The notes under the pieces are model-generated. The model ran no database searches. It was given only the letters and a program-made list of their open reading frames with translations, and was not told the DNA's origin. DNA of 64,000 bases, taken from the NCBI GenBank assembly GCA_014649555.1, contig BMTG01000001.1, forward strand, positions 186,001 through 250,000, written 5' to 3'. The translations under genes and the position numbers were made by a program. This stretch comes from Streptomyces globisporus. Its GTDB lineage: Bacteria > Actinomycetota > Actinomycetes > Streptomycetales > Streptomycetaceae. Shown here piece after piece: positions 27,234 to 35,643 of the stretch (positions are counted from its first letter, which is position 1; each line of letters starts with the position of its first letter).

Positions 27234-28205
27234 TCAGAACAGGACGCGGGCCAGCGCGGTGCGCGCGGCGGTGACCCTGGGGTCCTCCGGACCGATCACC
27301 TCGAACAGCTCCAGCAGCCGCAGCCGCGCGGTGTTCCGGTCGTCGCCGGCCGTGCGGCGGACCGCCTCGACGAGCCGGCCGAAGGCGTCCTCGACATGAC
27401 CGCCGACCAGGTCGAGATCGGCCGCGGCGATCTGGGCGTTCACATCGCCCGGGTTGTCCGCCGCCTCCTTGCGGACCGCCTGCGGGTCCATGCTCTGGAC
27501 GCGGCCGAGCAGCTCCGCCTGGGCGAGGCCGAGCTTGGCCTCCGGGTTGCCCGGGTCGTCCACGAGGACGTTCTTGTACGCCTGGATCGCGCCGGGGAAG
27601 TCATTGGCGTCGAGCGCGGACGCGGCGGCCTCCAGCAGCGCGTCGTACGGACCGGCCGGCACCTCGGCCGGGGCCGCTCCCGGCGCCCCGGCGTCCGGGT
27701 CGACGGCGATCCCGGTGAGGCCGAAGCGCTCCTCGCCGACCTGGATCAGCTGGTCCAGCGTCTCGCGGATCTGGGCCTCGGGGGCGGCGCCCTGGAAGAG
27801 CGGGAGGGCCTGGCCGGCGACGACGGCGAAAACGGCCGGAATGCCCTGGATGCCGAACTGCTGCATCAGCATCTGGTTGGCGTCGACATCGACCTTGGCC
27901 AGCAGGAAGCGGCCGTTGTACTCGACGGCCAGGCGCTCCAGCAGGGGGCCCAGCTGCTTGCACGGCTCGCACCACTCGGCCCAGAAGTCGATGACGACGG
28001 GGACCTCGGCGGAGCGCTGGAGGACATCGCGCTCGAAACCGGCTTCATCGACGTCGATCACCAGGGCGGCGGGCGACACGGCGCCGGCGCCCCCGGTGCG
28101 GGCGGCCTCCGCGCGGGCCTGCTCCGCCTTGGTCTTGGCCTCTCCGGCCGCCTTGACCGCGGCGAGGTCGACAACACCGCTCATGGACATGTTCCTAGGC
28201 TGCAT
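27234..28205 (-). CDS. Thioredoxin-TPR fusion (CnoX/YbbN-like co-chaperone)
   Basis: A 323-aa protein. An N-terminal Ala-rich extension (~1-48) precedes a thioredoxin domain (~50-160) with FWAEWCEPCKQLG: CxxC is present as CEPC, so redox activity is possible, unlike E. coli YbbN (SQHC). The C-terminal part (~195-323) consists of tetratricopeptide-like helices (AIQAYKNVLVDDPGNPEAKLGLAQAELL). Such proteins act as holdases or chaperedoxins. ATG 28205 is preceded by GGGGAGGA at 7 nt; ATGs at 28190 and 28184 are less well placed. Monocistronic. Confidence 0.88.
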   Translation of the reverse strand: MQPRNMSMSGVVDLAAVKAAGEAKTKAEQARAEAARTGGAGAVSPAALVIDVDEAGFERDVLQRSAEVPVVIDFWAEWCEPCKQLGPLLERLAVEYNGRFLLAKVDVDANQMLMQQFGIQGIPAVFAVVAGQALPLFQGAAPEAQIRETLDQLIQVGEERFGLTGIAVDPDAGAPGAAPAEVPAGPYDALLEAAASALDANDFPGAIQAYKNVLVDDPGNPEAKLGLAQAELLGRVQSMDPQAVRKEAADNPGDVNAQIAAADLDLVGGHVEDAFGRLVEAVRRTAGDDRNTARLRLLELFEVIGPEDPRVTAARTALARVLF

Positions 28206-28320
28206 ACGTACATCCTCCCCCGAGAGCGCACCGCTGCGAAAAGCGAGCGCGAGAACCGGCCCGGCCCGGGGCCCCCGCCGGCATGCGGGAGCGGACGGAC
28301 CGGAACGGTCACGGGCCCCT

Positions 28321-28383
28321 GAAAAGGGCCCTGGTGGGCCCCCGAAAGACCCTGGTGGGCCTGGAAAGACCCTGGTGGACCTG
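28321..28383. repeat. Three tandem ~20-bp repeats
   Basis: Units at 28344-28363 and 28364-28383 (GAAAGACCCTGGTGG core) differ at one base, and 28321-28343 is a more diverged copy. They lie in the 423-nt gap between the thioredoxin-TPR gene and the TetR gene. Role unknown. Confidence 0.75.
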
Positions 28384-28507
28384 CCGGATCCCCATCCGGC
28401 CGGCCCGTGCGGCTCCGGGTCCCCACCCGGCGCCTGGGGCCTCTGGAGGCCCCGGTGGCTGTCGCTCGTGCGTTGTGTGGCGTCCGGGGCGATCCTGACC
28501 GCCTTCC

Positions 28508-28530
28508 TTACGCTACGACCCGTAGCGTAA
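28508..28530. promoter_or_regulatory. TetR-type operator
   Basis: TTACGCTAC and GTAGCGTAA form a perfect 9-5-9 dyad, about 100 nt upstream of the TetR gene and 300 nt from the divergent thioredoxin-TPR start. Size and symmetry are typical of TetR-family sites, so autoregulation is likely. TATGGT at about 28613-28618 could be the -10 box for the TetR gene. Confidence 0.6.
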
Positions 28531-28628
28531 CTGCCGATCAGCCCGCCGGAACAGGTGATCCCGGTGATCTGTCTCACGGGTGCTGGGGCACAACCGTTCT
28601 CCCTACCGACCGGTATGGTCGCCGCATC

Positions 28629-29255
28629 ATGAGCGACACCGACCCCAAAGCCACCCGAACAGGACGTCCGCGCAGCATCGCGGCCGATGCCGCGATCCTT
28701 GAGGCGACGCGGGCGTCCCTGGTGGATCTCGGCTGGTCGAAGCTGACGATGAGCGATGTGGCGACCCGGGCCGGGGTCGCCAAGACGACCCTCTACCGGC
28801 GCTGGGCGGGCAAGAACGAGCTGGTCGTGGACGCGGTCGCGGTCCTCTTCGACGAGCTGGAGCTGCCCGACCGGGGCAGCCTGGCCGCCGATGTGCAGGG
28901 CGTCGTGCTCCAGTTCGCCGCGCTGCTGGAGCGGCCGGAGGCCCGTACGGCGCTGATGGCGGTGGTCGCCGAGTCCACCCGGGACGACTCGCTGCGCCAC
29001 CGGATCCGCTCGGCGATCGTGGACCGGCAGAAGCGGCTGGTGCTGCTGGGCCGGGAGCGCGCCCAGGCCCGCGGCGAGCTGCGGTACGAGGACGACGCCT
29101 CGGACGCGGACCGCAACGCGGACCTGATCTTCGACGTGATCGCCGGAGCGGTGGTGCACCGGACCCTGGTGAGCGCGGAGCCGGTGGACGCCGAGTGGGC
29201 GAGCGGCTTCACCTCGCTGCTGCTGCTGGGGCTGGCGGGCGCCCAGGCGGGGTGA
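28629..29255 (+). CDS. TetR-family transcriptional regulator
   Basis: A 208-aa regulator. The N-terminal helix-turn-helix (residues ~20-65) includes LTMSDVATRAGVAKTTLYRR, followed by a helical ligand-binding C-terminal half. The ATG has no obvious Shine-Dalgarno. A 9-5-9 inverted repeat upstream is a plausible binding site. The GH5 glucanase gene starts 80 nt downstream on the same strand, so a link is possible but unproven. Ligand unknown. Confidence 0.9.
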   Translation: MSDTDPKATRTGRPRSIAADAAILEATRASLVDLGWSKLTMSDVATRAGVAKTTLYRRWAGKNELVVDAVAVLFDELELPDRGSLAADVQGVVLQFAALLERPEARTALMAVVAESTRDDSLRHRIRSAIVDRQKRLVLLGRERAQARGELRYEDDASDADRNADLIFDVIAGAVVHRTLVSAEPVDAEWASGFTSLLLLGLAGAQAG

Positions 29256-29335
29256 CAAGGTTGTCAGGGGCCCTTCAAGAGCGGCCGCGTGGACCTTAGT
29301 CTCGGGGCGATCCTTCCGACCAGAGGAGTCGCCCC

Positions 29336-31237
29336 GTGCGTACGCGCTTACTGGCCCCGCTCGTCCTCCTGTTGACCGGAGCACTGCTCTCCCCCACTCC
29401 GGCCACCGCCCAGCCGGAACCGCCCGCACCGACCGCCCGCGCCGCCGCCGCGCAGCCGGCCGCGTCGCCCGGCTGGACGCCGCCCCTGAGCACCCGCGGC
29501 CGCTACGTCGTGGACGCCGAGGGCCGCCGCTTCAAGCTCAAGTCCGGTAACTGGCACGGCTCCAGCGGCACCTGGAACGGCTCGGGGCCGGAGGACGATC
29601 CGGCCGCCAACCACGCGGGCGAGGTGGGTCGCCGGGCGCCCCTCGGACTCGACCGGAAGCCGATGGGCGAGATCATCGCCGATTTCCGGGAGTTGGGGCT
29701 CAACAGTGTCCGGCTGCCCTTCTCCAACCAGATGATCGACGACACCCGGCCGGTCTCCGGGCTGACCGCCAACCCGGAGCTGAACGGCCTGCGCCCCCTG
29801 GAGGTCTTCGACCGGGCGGTCCGCGCGCTGACCGACGCCGGGTTCGCGGTCATCCTCAACAACCACAGCACGCAGACCCGTTGGTGCTGCGGAGTGGACG
29901 GCAGCGAGCGCTGGAACAGCGGCCAGAGCACCGAGGAGTGGATCGAGGACTGGGTGCTGCTGGCGGAGCGCTACCGCTCCAACCCCCGTGTGGTCGGGGC
30001 CGATCTGCGCAACGAGGTCCGCCGTGACGTGTGGGACGACCCCAACTGGGGGCGCGGCGACGCGCACGACTGGGCCGCCGCCGCCCAGCGCGCGGGCGAC
30101 CGCATCCTCAAGGACGCCAACCCGGACCTGCTCATCATGGTCGAGGGCGTCAACTGGGCCGGTATCCCGGTGGACGGCTTCTGGCGCGACCGCCCGCACC
30201 TCAAGCCGGTGGCGGAGCTGTCGCACACGCTGGTGCGCTCGCACAAACTCGTCTACGCCGCCCACTACTACGGCTACACCGGCCCCCGGCACAGCGGCGC
30301 GACCGGGATCGGGGAGACCACCGACCCGCGCTACCGCGATCTGAGCCGCGCGGAGCTGTTCGCCGAGATGCACCGCAGCTCCGCCTATGTGGCCGACACC
30401 CCCGACCGGCACTTCACCGCGCCCGTCTGGATCAGCGAGTTCGGCGTGGCGAAGGACGCGGACGCCACCGACCGGGCGTGGTTCACCAACACCGTGGACT
30501 TCCTGGTCGAGCACGATCTCGACTTCGCCTACTGGCCCGTCGTCGGCTTCCACGACGGCGACCGGGGCAACCAGTGGGGTCTGGTGCGCTACGACGGGAA
30601 CGGAGAGCGGCGCAGCGTCCTGGACCCCGACGACTGGCGCTCCACCGCCTGGCGCGCGCTGACCTCGGCGCCGGGGCGGCAGGGCGTGGTGGAGCCGGTG
30701 CGGACCTGGTCGATGCTGAAGGCCACCCACGCGGACGCCAACCGCTCCCTGCGAGCGGCGGCCGACTGGGACGGCGGGGCCCGGAAGCTGACCTGCCCGG
30801 ACGACCAGCGCCTCATCGGTATCAGCCAGCGCGGGCAGGGCGGGTTGTGCACCGACGCGGGGGTCGCCGGTATCGGCGCCCCGGGGACGCTGAGCAAGGT
30901 GACCTCGGAGGCCGGCGTCACCACGGACTGGGCCCGCGGCTTCACCAAGTACCAGTGCTCACAGGGGCAGTTCATGACCGGCTACAGCGTGCGCGGCGAC
31001 CGGGTGTCGGCGGTGCTGTGTGCCCCGGCCCGGGTCGCGCTCGCGGGCGAGGGCCGCACCCTGTGGGACGACCGGGGCGACAGCCGCCCGGCCTCCGGCG
31101 AGGGCGGGGACTACGCGAAGGGGTACCACAAGGCGCAGTGCCGGGCCGACGAGTACGCGGCGGGCATCGCCTTCTCCACGGCGATCGGCCGCGCCGGCAC
31201 CCCGGACGCGCTGTACTGCCGCCGCCTGCCCGGCTGA
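29336..31237 (+). CDS. Secreted GH5-family endoglucanase with a TTA codon
   Basis: A 633-aa secreted glycoside hydrolase. Signal peptide at ~1-25 (LLAPLVLLLTGALL then ATAQ), then a Pro/Ala linker. The GH5 catalytic domain covers ~55-465, with acid/base E227 in DLRNEV and nucleophile E368 in VWISEFG; HYYGYTGPRHS also fits. A C-terminal Cys-containing domain (~480-633) is not recognised. It probably cleaves beta-1,4-glucan, but other beta-glycans are possible. Codon 5 is TTA (29348-29350), the rare leucine codon read by bldA tRNA, which implies expression late in development. GTG 29336 is preceded by AGAGGAG at 7 nt. Confidence 0.88.
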   Translation: MRTRLLAPLVLLLTGALLSPTPATAQPEPPAPTARAAAAQPAASPGWTPPLSTRGRYVVDAEGRRFKLKSGNWHGSSGTWNGSGPEDDPAANHAGEVGRRAPLGLDRKPMGEIIADFRELGLNSVRLPFSNQMIDDTRPVSGLTANPELNGLRPLEVFDRAVRALTDAGFAVILNNHSTQTRWCCGVDGSERWNSGQSTEEWIEDWVLLAERYRSNPRVVGADLRNEVRRDVWDDPNWGRGDAHDWAAAAQRAGDRILKDANPDLLIMVEGVNWAGIPVDGFWRDRPHLKPVAELSHTLVRSHKLVYAAHYYGYTGPRHSGATGIGETTDPRYRDLSRAELFAEMHRSSAYVADTPDRHFTAPVWISEFGVAKDADATDRAWFTNTVDFLVEHDLDFAYWPVVGFHDGDRGNQWGLVRYDGNGERRSVLDPDDWRSTAWRALTSAPGRQGVVEPVRTWSMLKATHADANRSLRAAADWDGGARKLTCPDDQRLIGISQRGQGGLCTDAGVAGIGAPGTLSKVTSEAGVTTDWARGFTKYQCSQGQFMTGYSVRGDRVSAVLCAPARVALAGEGRTLWDDRGDSRPASGEGGDYAKGYHKAQCRADEYAAGIAFSTAIGRAGTPDALYCRRLPG

Positions 31238-31261
31238 GGAGGCCGTCCGCGGCCGGGCGTC

Positions 31262-31312
31262 TCCGCGCCCCGGCCGCACGTTCCGGGGAGTTTCCGCGCC
31301 CCGGCCGCACGT
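31262..31312. repeat. Direct repeat after the GH5 gene
   Basis: TCCGCGCCCCGGCCGCACGT occurs at 31262-31281 and again at 31293-31312, a 31-nt period. It lies between convergent GH5 and icmA and may serve as a termination region. Confidence 0.6.
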
Positions 31313-31314
31313 CC

Positions 31315-33015
31315 TCAGAAGCCCGGCGGCTCCGTGTAGACGCCCCACTCGTCGCGCAGCACCCCGCAGATCTCGCCGAGCGTGGCCTCGGACCGTACGG
31401 CGTCGAGCATCGGCGCGATCATGTTCGAGCCGTCGCGGGCGGCGGCGAGCATCGCGTCCAGGGCCGCGGTGACCTTGGCGTCGTCGCGGGCGGCCTTGCG
31501 GTCGGCGAGCTGCCTGACCTGGTCGCGTTCGACCTCGTGGCTGACCCGGAGGATCTCCAGGTCGCCGGTGACCGAGCCGTGGTGGACGTTGACGCCGACG
31601 ACCCGCTTGTCGCCCTTCTCCAGGGCGCGCTGGTACTGGAAGGCGGACTCGGCGATCTCGCCGGTGAACCAGCCGTCCTCGATGCCGCGCAGGATGCCGG
31701 AGGTCATCGGCCCGATGGGGTGCTGCCCGTCGGGGTGGGCCCGGGTGCCGCGCTCCTTGATCTGGTCGAAGATCTTCTCGGCCTCGGCCTCGATCCGGTC
31801 GGTGAGCTGCTCCACGTACCAGGAGCCGCCCAGCGGGTCGGCCACGTTGGCGACGCCGGTCTCCTCCATCAGCACCTGCTGGGTGCGCAGGGCGATCTCG
31901 GCAGCCTGCTCGGAGGGGAGCGCGAGGGTCTCGTCGAGGGCGTTGGTGTGCAGCGAGTTCGTGCCGCCGAGAACCGCGGAGAGCGCCTCCACGGCGGTGC
32001 GGACGACGTTGTTGTACGGCTGCTGCGCGGTGAGGGAGACCCCGGCGGTCTGGGTGTGGAAGCGCAGCCACTGCGCCTTGTCGGTCTTCGCGCCGTACGT
32101 CTCCTTCATCCAGCGGGCCCAGATGCGTCGGGCGGCGCGGAACTTGGCGATCTCCTCGAAGAAGTCGAGGTGGGCGTCGAAGAAGAAGGAGAGGCCGGGG
32201 GCGAAGGTGTCGACGTCGAGACCGCGCGAGAGGCCCAGCTCCACATAGCCGAAGCCGTCGGCCAGGGTGTATGCCAGCTCCTGCGCGGCCGTGGCTCCGG
32301 CCTCGCGGATGTGGTAGCCGGAGACGGAGAGCGGCTTGTAGGCGGGGATGGAGGCGGCGCAGTGCTCCATCAGGTCGCCGATGAGGCGCAGGTGGGGCTC
32401 GGGCTGGAAGAGCCACTCCTTCTGCGCGATGTACTCCTTGAAGATGTCGGTCTGGAGCGTGCCGTTGAGCACGCCCGGGTCGACGCCCTGGCGCTCTGCG
32501 GCGACCAGGTACATGCAGAAGACGGGGACGGCCGGGCCGCTGATCGTCATGGAGGTGGTGACGTCACCGAGGGGGATGTCGCCGAAGAGGATCTCCATGT
32601 CGGCGGCGGAGTCGATGGCGACCCCGCAGTGGCCGACCTCGCCGAGCGAGCGCGGGTCGTCGGAGTCGCGGCCCATCAGCGTCGGCATGTCGAAGGCGAC
32701 GCTGAGGCCGCCGCCGCCCGCCGCGAGGATCATCTTGTAGCGCTCGTTGGTCTGCTGGGCGTTGCCGAAGCCGGCGAACTGGCGGATCGTCCACGTACGG
32801 CCCCGGTAGCCGGTGGGGTGCAGACCACGGGTGAAGGGGTACTCCCCCGGCCAGCCGATCCGCTCGAATCCCTCGTACGTGTCACCGGGGCGGGGCCCGT
32901 ACGCGGGCTCGACCGGGTCCCCGGAGAGCGTGGTGAAGTCCGCGTCACGCTTGCGGGCCTTGTCGTAACGGGCCTGCCAGCGGAGGCGGCCTTCCTCGAT
33001 CGCGTCAGCGTCCAT
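31315..33015 (-). CDS. icmA: Isobutyryl-CoA mutase large subunit
   Basis: Rearranges isobutyryl-CoA and n-butyryl-CoA with adenosylcobalamin bound to the separate small subunit IcmB. The 566-aa length equals known IcmA. Discriminating residues support Icm over methylmalonyl-CoA mutase: F80 in RQFAGF (Tyr in MCM) and Gln in KEYIAQKEW (Arg in MCM). SVAFDMPTLMGRDSDDP and NSLHTNALDE are also seen. There is no C-terminal B12 domain and no icmB nearby. It supplies butyryl units for polyketides and valine catabolism. ATG 33015 lies 8 nt from a 24-bp palindrome, so it is probably tightly regulated. Confidence 0.93.
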   Translation of the reverse strand: MDADAIEEGRLRWQARYDKARKRDADFTTLSGDPVEPAYGPRPGDTYEGFERIGWPGEYPFTRGLHPTGYRGRTWTIRQFAGFGNAQQTNERYKMILAAGGGGLSVAFDMPTLMGRDSDDPRSLGEVGHCGVAIDSAADMEILFGDIPLGDVTTSMTISGPAVPVFCMYLVAAERQGVDPGVLNGTLQTDIFKEYIAQKEWLFQPEPHLRLIGDLMEHCAASIPAYKPLSVSGYHIREAGATAAQELAYTLADGFGYVELGLSRGLDVDTFAPGLSFFFDAHLDFFEEIAKFRAARRIWARWMKETYGAKTDKAQWLRFHTQTAGVSLTAQQPYNNVVRTAVEALSAVLGGTNSLHTNALDETLALPSEQAAEIALRTQQVLMEETGVANVADPLGGSWYVEQLTDRIEAEAEKIFDQIKERGTRAHPDGQHPIGPMTSGILRGIEDGWFTGEIAESAFQYQRALEKGDKRVVGVNVHHGSVTGDLEILRVSHEVERDQVRQLADRKAARDDAKVTAALDAMLAAARDGSNMIAPMLDAVRSEATLGEICGVLRDEWGVYTEPPGF

Positions 33016-33023
33016 ACCCTCGA

Positions 33024-33047
33024 ATTTACTAGGACGTCCTAGTAAAT
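33024..33047. promoter_or_regulatory. 24-bp perfect palindrome at the icmA promoter
   Basis: The half-site ATTTACTAGGAC is repeated exactly in inverted form. On the minus strand the palindrome ends 8 nt before the icmA start, so it overlaps the likely -10 region. It is a strong candidate repressor site; the regulator cannot be named from sequence. Confidence 0.7.
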
Positions 33048-33101
33048 GTCGATGGCAAACCGCCCGGCGCTTTGCGCGCGGGGCGGTCGGAGTGTGCCGG
33101 G

Positions 33102-33428
33102 TCAGACCTTCGCGGGGGCCGGGGCCGGGTCGGTGACCAGGGCGCGGGCCTCGCGGCTGACCTTCGGTTCGACGAAGAACGAGGCGAAGGGGATGCAGCC
33201 CGCGGCCAGCACCCACAGGAGCTTGCCGAAGGGCCACTTCGCCTTGGAGCCGAGATCGAAGGCGAAGACGACGTAGACGATGAACAGCACGCCGTGGATC
33301 TGGGAGATCAGCATGGTGTCGCCGGTCTCGAAGCCGTACTTCGCGATGATCGCCACAGTGAAGACGAGCAGCCAGATGGCGGTGACGTAGGCCATCACCC
33401 GGTAGCGGGTGAGCACGTTCTGTTTCAT
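33102..33428 (-). CDS. DUF3817 integral membrane protein
   Basis: A 108-aa protein with three hydrophobic segments (VMAYVTAIWLLVFTVAI, ISQIHGVLFIVYVVFAF, LLWVLAAGCIPFASFF) and the DUF3817 hallmark IHGVLFIVYV. Function unknown. A paralogue lies at 42099-42449. It sits between icmA and the MarR gene on the same strand. Confidence 0.88.
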   Translation of the reverse strand: MKQNVLTRYRVMAYVTAIWLLVFTVAIIAKYGFETGDTMLISQIHGVLFIVYVVFAFDLGSKAKWPFGKLLWVLAAGCIPFASFFVEPKVSREARALVTDPAPAPAKV

Positions 33429-33473
33429 GGCATCGAGCGTAACCGGGCGTCCGGGGCGATCTTCGCGCGACCC

Positions 33474-33517
33474 CTCCTACCGGAAGGCCTCGCTTCTCCT
33501 ACCGGAAGGCCTCGCTT
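33474..33517. repeat. Exact tandem duplication of 22 bp
   Basis: CTCCTACCGGAAGGCCTCGCTT (33474-33495) is followed directly by an identical copy (33496-33517), in the gap between the DUF3817 gene and the MarR gene. Each unit has TACCGGAAGGCC. It is likely a recent slippage event; it may double a protein-binding site. Confidence 0.8.
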
Positions 33518-33549
33518 CACGGAGAAACGCCCTCACGGGAAGGCCGTGC

Positions 33550-34059
33550 TCACTTCTCCTCGAAGTCCTTGGCCGCCACCCGCAGCGGGCGCAGCATGGC
33601 GAAGATCTCGGCACACTCCTCGGAGTCGTAGACCCCGAGTCCGAAGTCGACCGCGACCAGGTCCCGGGTGGCCGCCTCGACGACGTCGCGGCCCTTGTCC
33701 GTGATGGAGGCGAGGGTCCCACGGCCGTCGTTGGGGTTGGGCCGCTTGTCGACCAGACCGGACTTCACCAGCCGGTCCACGGTGTTGGTGACCGAGGTGG
33801 GGTGCACCATCAGCCGCTCGCCGATCTTGGACATCGGCAGCTCCCCGGCCTTGGAGAAGGTGAGCAGCACCAGCGCCTCGTACCGGGCGAAGGTCAGCCC
33901 GTACGGCTTGACGACGGCGTCGACCTCGGCGAGCAGGATCTGCTGGGCCCGCATGATCGAGGTGATCGCCCCCATCGAGGGCACGGGTCCCCAGCGCTGC
34001 TGCCAGAGCTCGTCGGCACGGGCGATGGGATCGAAGGGAAGGCTGAGCGGCTTCGGCAC
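33550..34059 (-). CDS. MarR-family regulator
   Basis: A 169-aa protein with a winged helix: LPMSKIGERLMVHPTSVTNT forms the recognition region and DKRPNPNDGRGTLASITDKG the wing. The GTG start lies 10 nt after the stop of the MFS gene on the same strand, so the two probably form an operon in which the regulator controls the pump. Ligand unknown. Confidence 0.9.
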   Translation of the reverse strand: MPKPLSLPFDPIARADELWQQRWGPVPSMGAITSIMRAQQILLAEVDAVVKPYGLTFARYEALVLLTFSKAGELPMSKIGERLMVHPTSVTNTVDRLVKSGLVDKRPNPNDGRGTLASITDKGRDVVEAATRDLVAVDFGLGVYDSEECAEIFAMLRPLRVAAKDFEEK

Positions 34060-34069
34060 GGCAACGACC

Positions 34070-35548
34070 TTACCGACTGGTCACATGCCGGTCAGCCCCG
34101 TCTCGTTCTTCGGTATACGACATCCGCCGGGGGTCCGTCCGGCGGACCTCGGAGACGAGCAGGAGCGTGCAGACGGTACCGATGATTCCGGATGCGGCGA
34201 CCACCTGGTGGACCGGGAAGAACTCGGCCGCGAGCCCCGCCAGCGCCATCCCGAGACCCTGGACGGTCATCAGCCCGGCGGTCAGCAGCGTCATGGCCCG
34301 GCCGCGCAGCTCCTGGGGCACGGCGTCGACGAACCACTGGTCGAGCCCGATGACGTACGCTGCCCCCGCCCCGGCCAGCGCGAGGGCGGCCAGGGCGAGC
34401 GGCAGCCCCGGCCGGACCGCGTACACGAGCAGCGGCAGCAGGCCGGCGGCGGCGACCGGCAGGACGATCCGGGAGCGGTTACGGGGGCTGAGCGCGGACC
34501 CCACGAACAGTTCGGCCCCGATGTGCCCGACGGCCATCGCGCAGAGCAGCAGCCCGAGCGCGGCGGGCGGGGCCCCGATCGCGTCGGCGTACGGGGCTGC
34601 GAGCGCCTCCGGGGCGACGACGAACATCGCGGGCAGCCAGAACAGCAGCATCAGGGCGCGGATGCGGCGGTCGCCCAGGACCAGGCGGGCACCCGAGAGC
34701 GACTCCTTGAGGAGCGTCCCGCCCGCGCCGTGGCCGGCGGTGGCTCGGGCGGGGCGGTCGCGGGTGCCGAAGCGCAGGAGGGCGGCCGAGCAGAGGAAGG
34801 TCACCACGGTGACGGTGATCGCCCCGCGCGGGGACAGCACGGTGAGCAGCACCCCGCCGGCGCCGAACCCGATGAGCATCGCGCTCTGCGAGACGATCCG
34901 CAGGAGGGAGCGGCCCAGGACGTAGAGGTCGCCCTCGCCGAGGATGTCGGTGAGCGCCGCCATCCGGGTCCCGGTGAAGACGGGCGCGATCGCGGCCACC
35001 AGGCAGCGCAGCGCGAGGAGTCCGGCGACCGGGGTGGCGGGCACGAGCATCACGGCGACGCAGGCCGCGCAGAGCAGATCGCAGACGACCAGGACGCGGC
35101 GGGCCGGGTAGCGGTCGGCGACCCCGGCGAAGAGCGTGCCGCCGACGATGTACGGGAGCAGCCCCAGCGCGAACGTCAGCGCGCTGAGCAGCGGGGAGCC
35201 GGTGAGGTCGTAGACGAGGACGGTGAGCGCCAGCTCGCTGACGACGACGCCGAGCAGAGAGAGCAGATGCGCGGCGAAGACGGCCCGGAACTCGGCCACG
35301 GCGAAGACCGCGCGGTAGCCGCGCGGGGCGTCGGGACCGGAGCCCGGACCCGGTGCGGCGGGGGCCGGGAGGTCGGGGCCGGAGCCCGGGCCCGGTGCGG
35401 CGGTGGCCGGGGAGTCGGTGTCCCGGAGCGTGGGCGCGGGGCCCGGGTCGGGGAGGGCGGCACGCTCCGGGAACGGAGCCGGGACCTGCGCCGCCGGGGC
35501 GGGCGGGGTACGGGGTGTGTCCGCCGGGGCGGGGCTGTCGGTCGGCAT
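34070..35548 (-). CDS. MFS transporter
   Basis: A 492-aa major facilitator with about 12 membrane helices from residue ~85. The first ~75 residues are Pro/Ala/Gly-rich and contain an internal duplication (APGPGSGPD twice). Motif A-like GVADRYPARR follows helix 2. It resembles the DHA/enterobactin-exporter-like drug efflux group. It is co-transcribed with a MarR regulator and divergent from an ArsR-like regulator, so two regulators flank it. No clear Shine-Dalgarno precedes the ATG. Substrate unknown. Confidence 0.85.
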   Translation of the reverse strand: MPTDSPAPADTPRTPPAPAAQVPAPFPERAALPDPGPAPTLRDTDSPATAAPGPGSGPDLPAPAAPGPGSGPDAPRGYRAVFAVAEFRAVFAAHLLSLLGVVVSELALTVLVYDLTGSPLLSALTFALGLLPYIVGGTLFAGVADRYPARRVLVVCDLLCAACVAVMLVPATPVAGLLALRCLVAAIAPVFTGTRMAALTDILGEGDLYVLGRSLLRIVSQSAMLIGFGAGGVLLTVLSPRGAITVTVVTFLCSAALLRFGTRDRPARATAGHGAGGTLLKESLSGARLVLGDRRIRALMLLFWLPAMFVVAPEALAAPYADAIGAPPAALGLLLCAMAVGHIGAELFVGSALSPRNRSRIVLPVAAAGLLPLLVYAVRPGLPLALAALALAGAGAAYVIGLDQWFVDAVPQELRGRAMTLLTAGLMTVQGLGMALAGLAAEFFPVHQVVAASGIIGTVCTLLLVSEVRRTDPRRMSYTEERDGADRHVTSR

Positions 35549-35643
35549 GGGACGAGACTGGGGCCCGGGCCCCCTCCCTCCGTAGACTTTCGGCTCAGCA
35601 CGAATGTTGAGACCCGCGGGGGCTCCACGGCGGGAGGAGAGGC

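Noticed and set aside
30031-33042. 1003-residue open frame across the GH5 gene and icmA
   Set aside because: It runs antisense through icmA and out of frame through GH5. Both real genes have clear active sites; this frame is Gly/Ala/Arg-rich with no domain.
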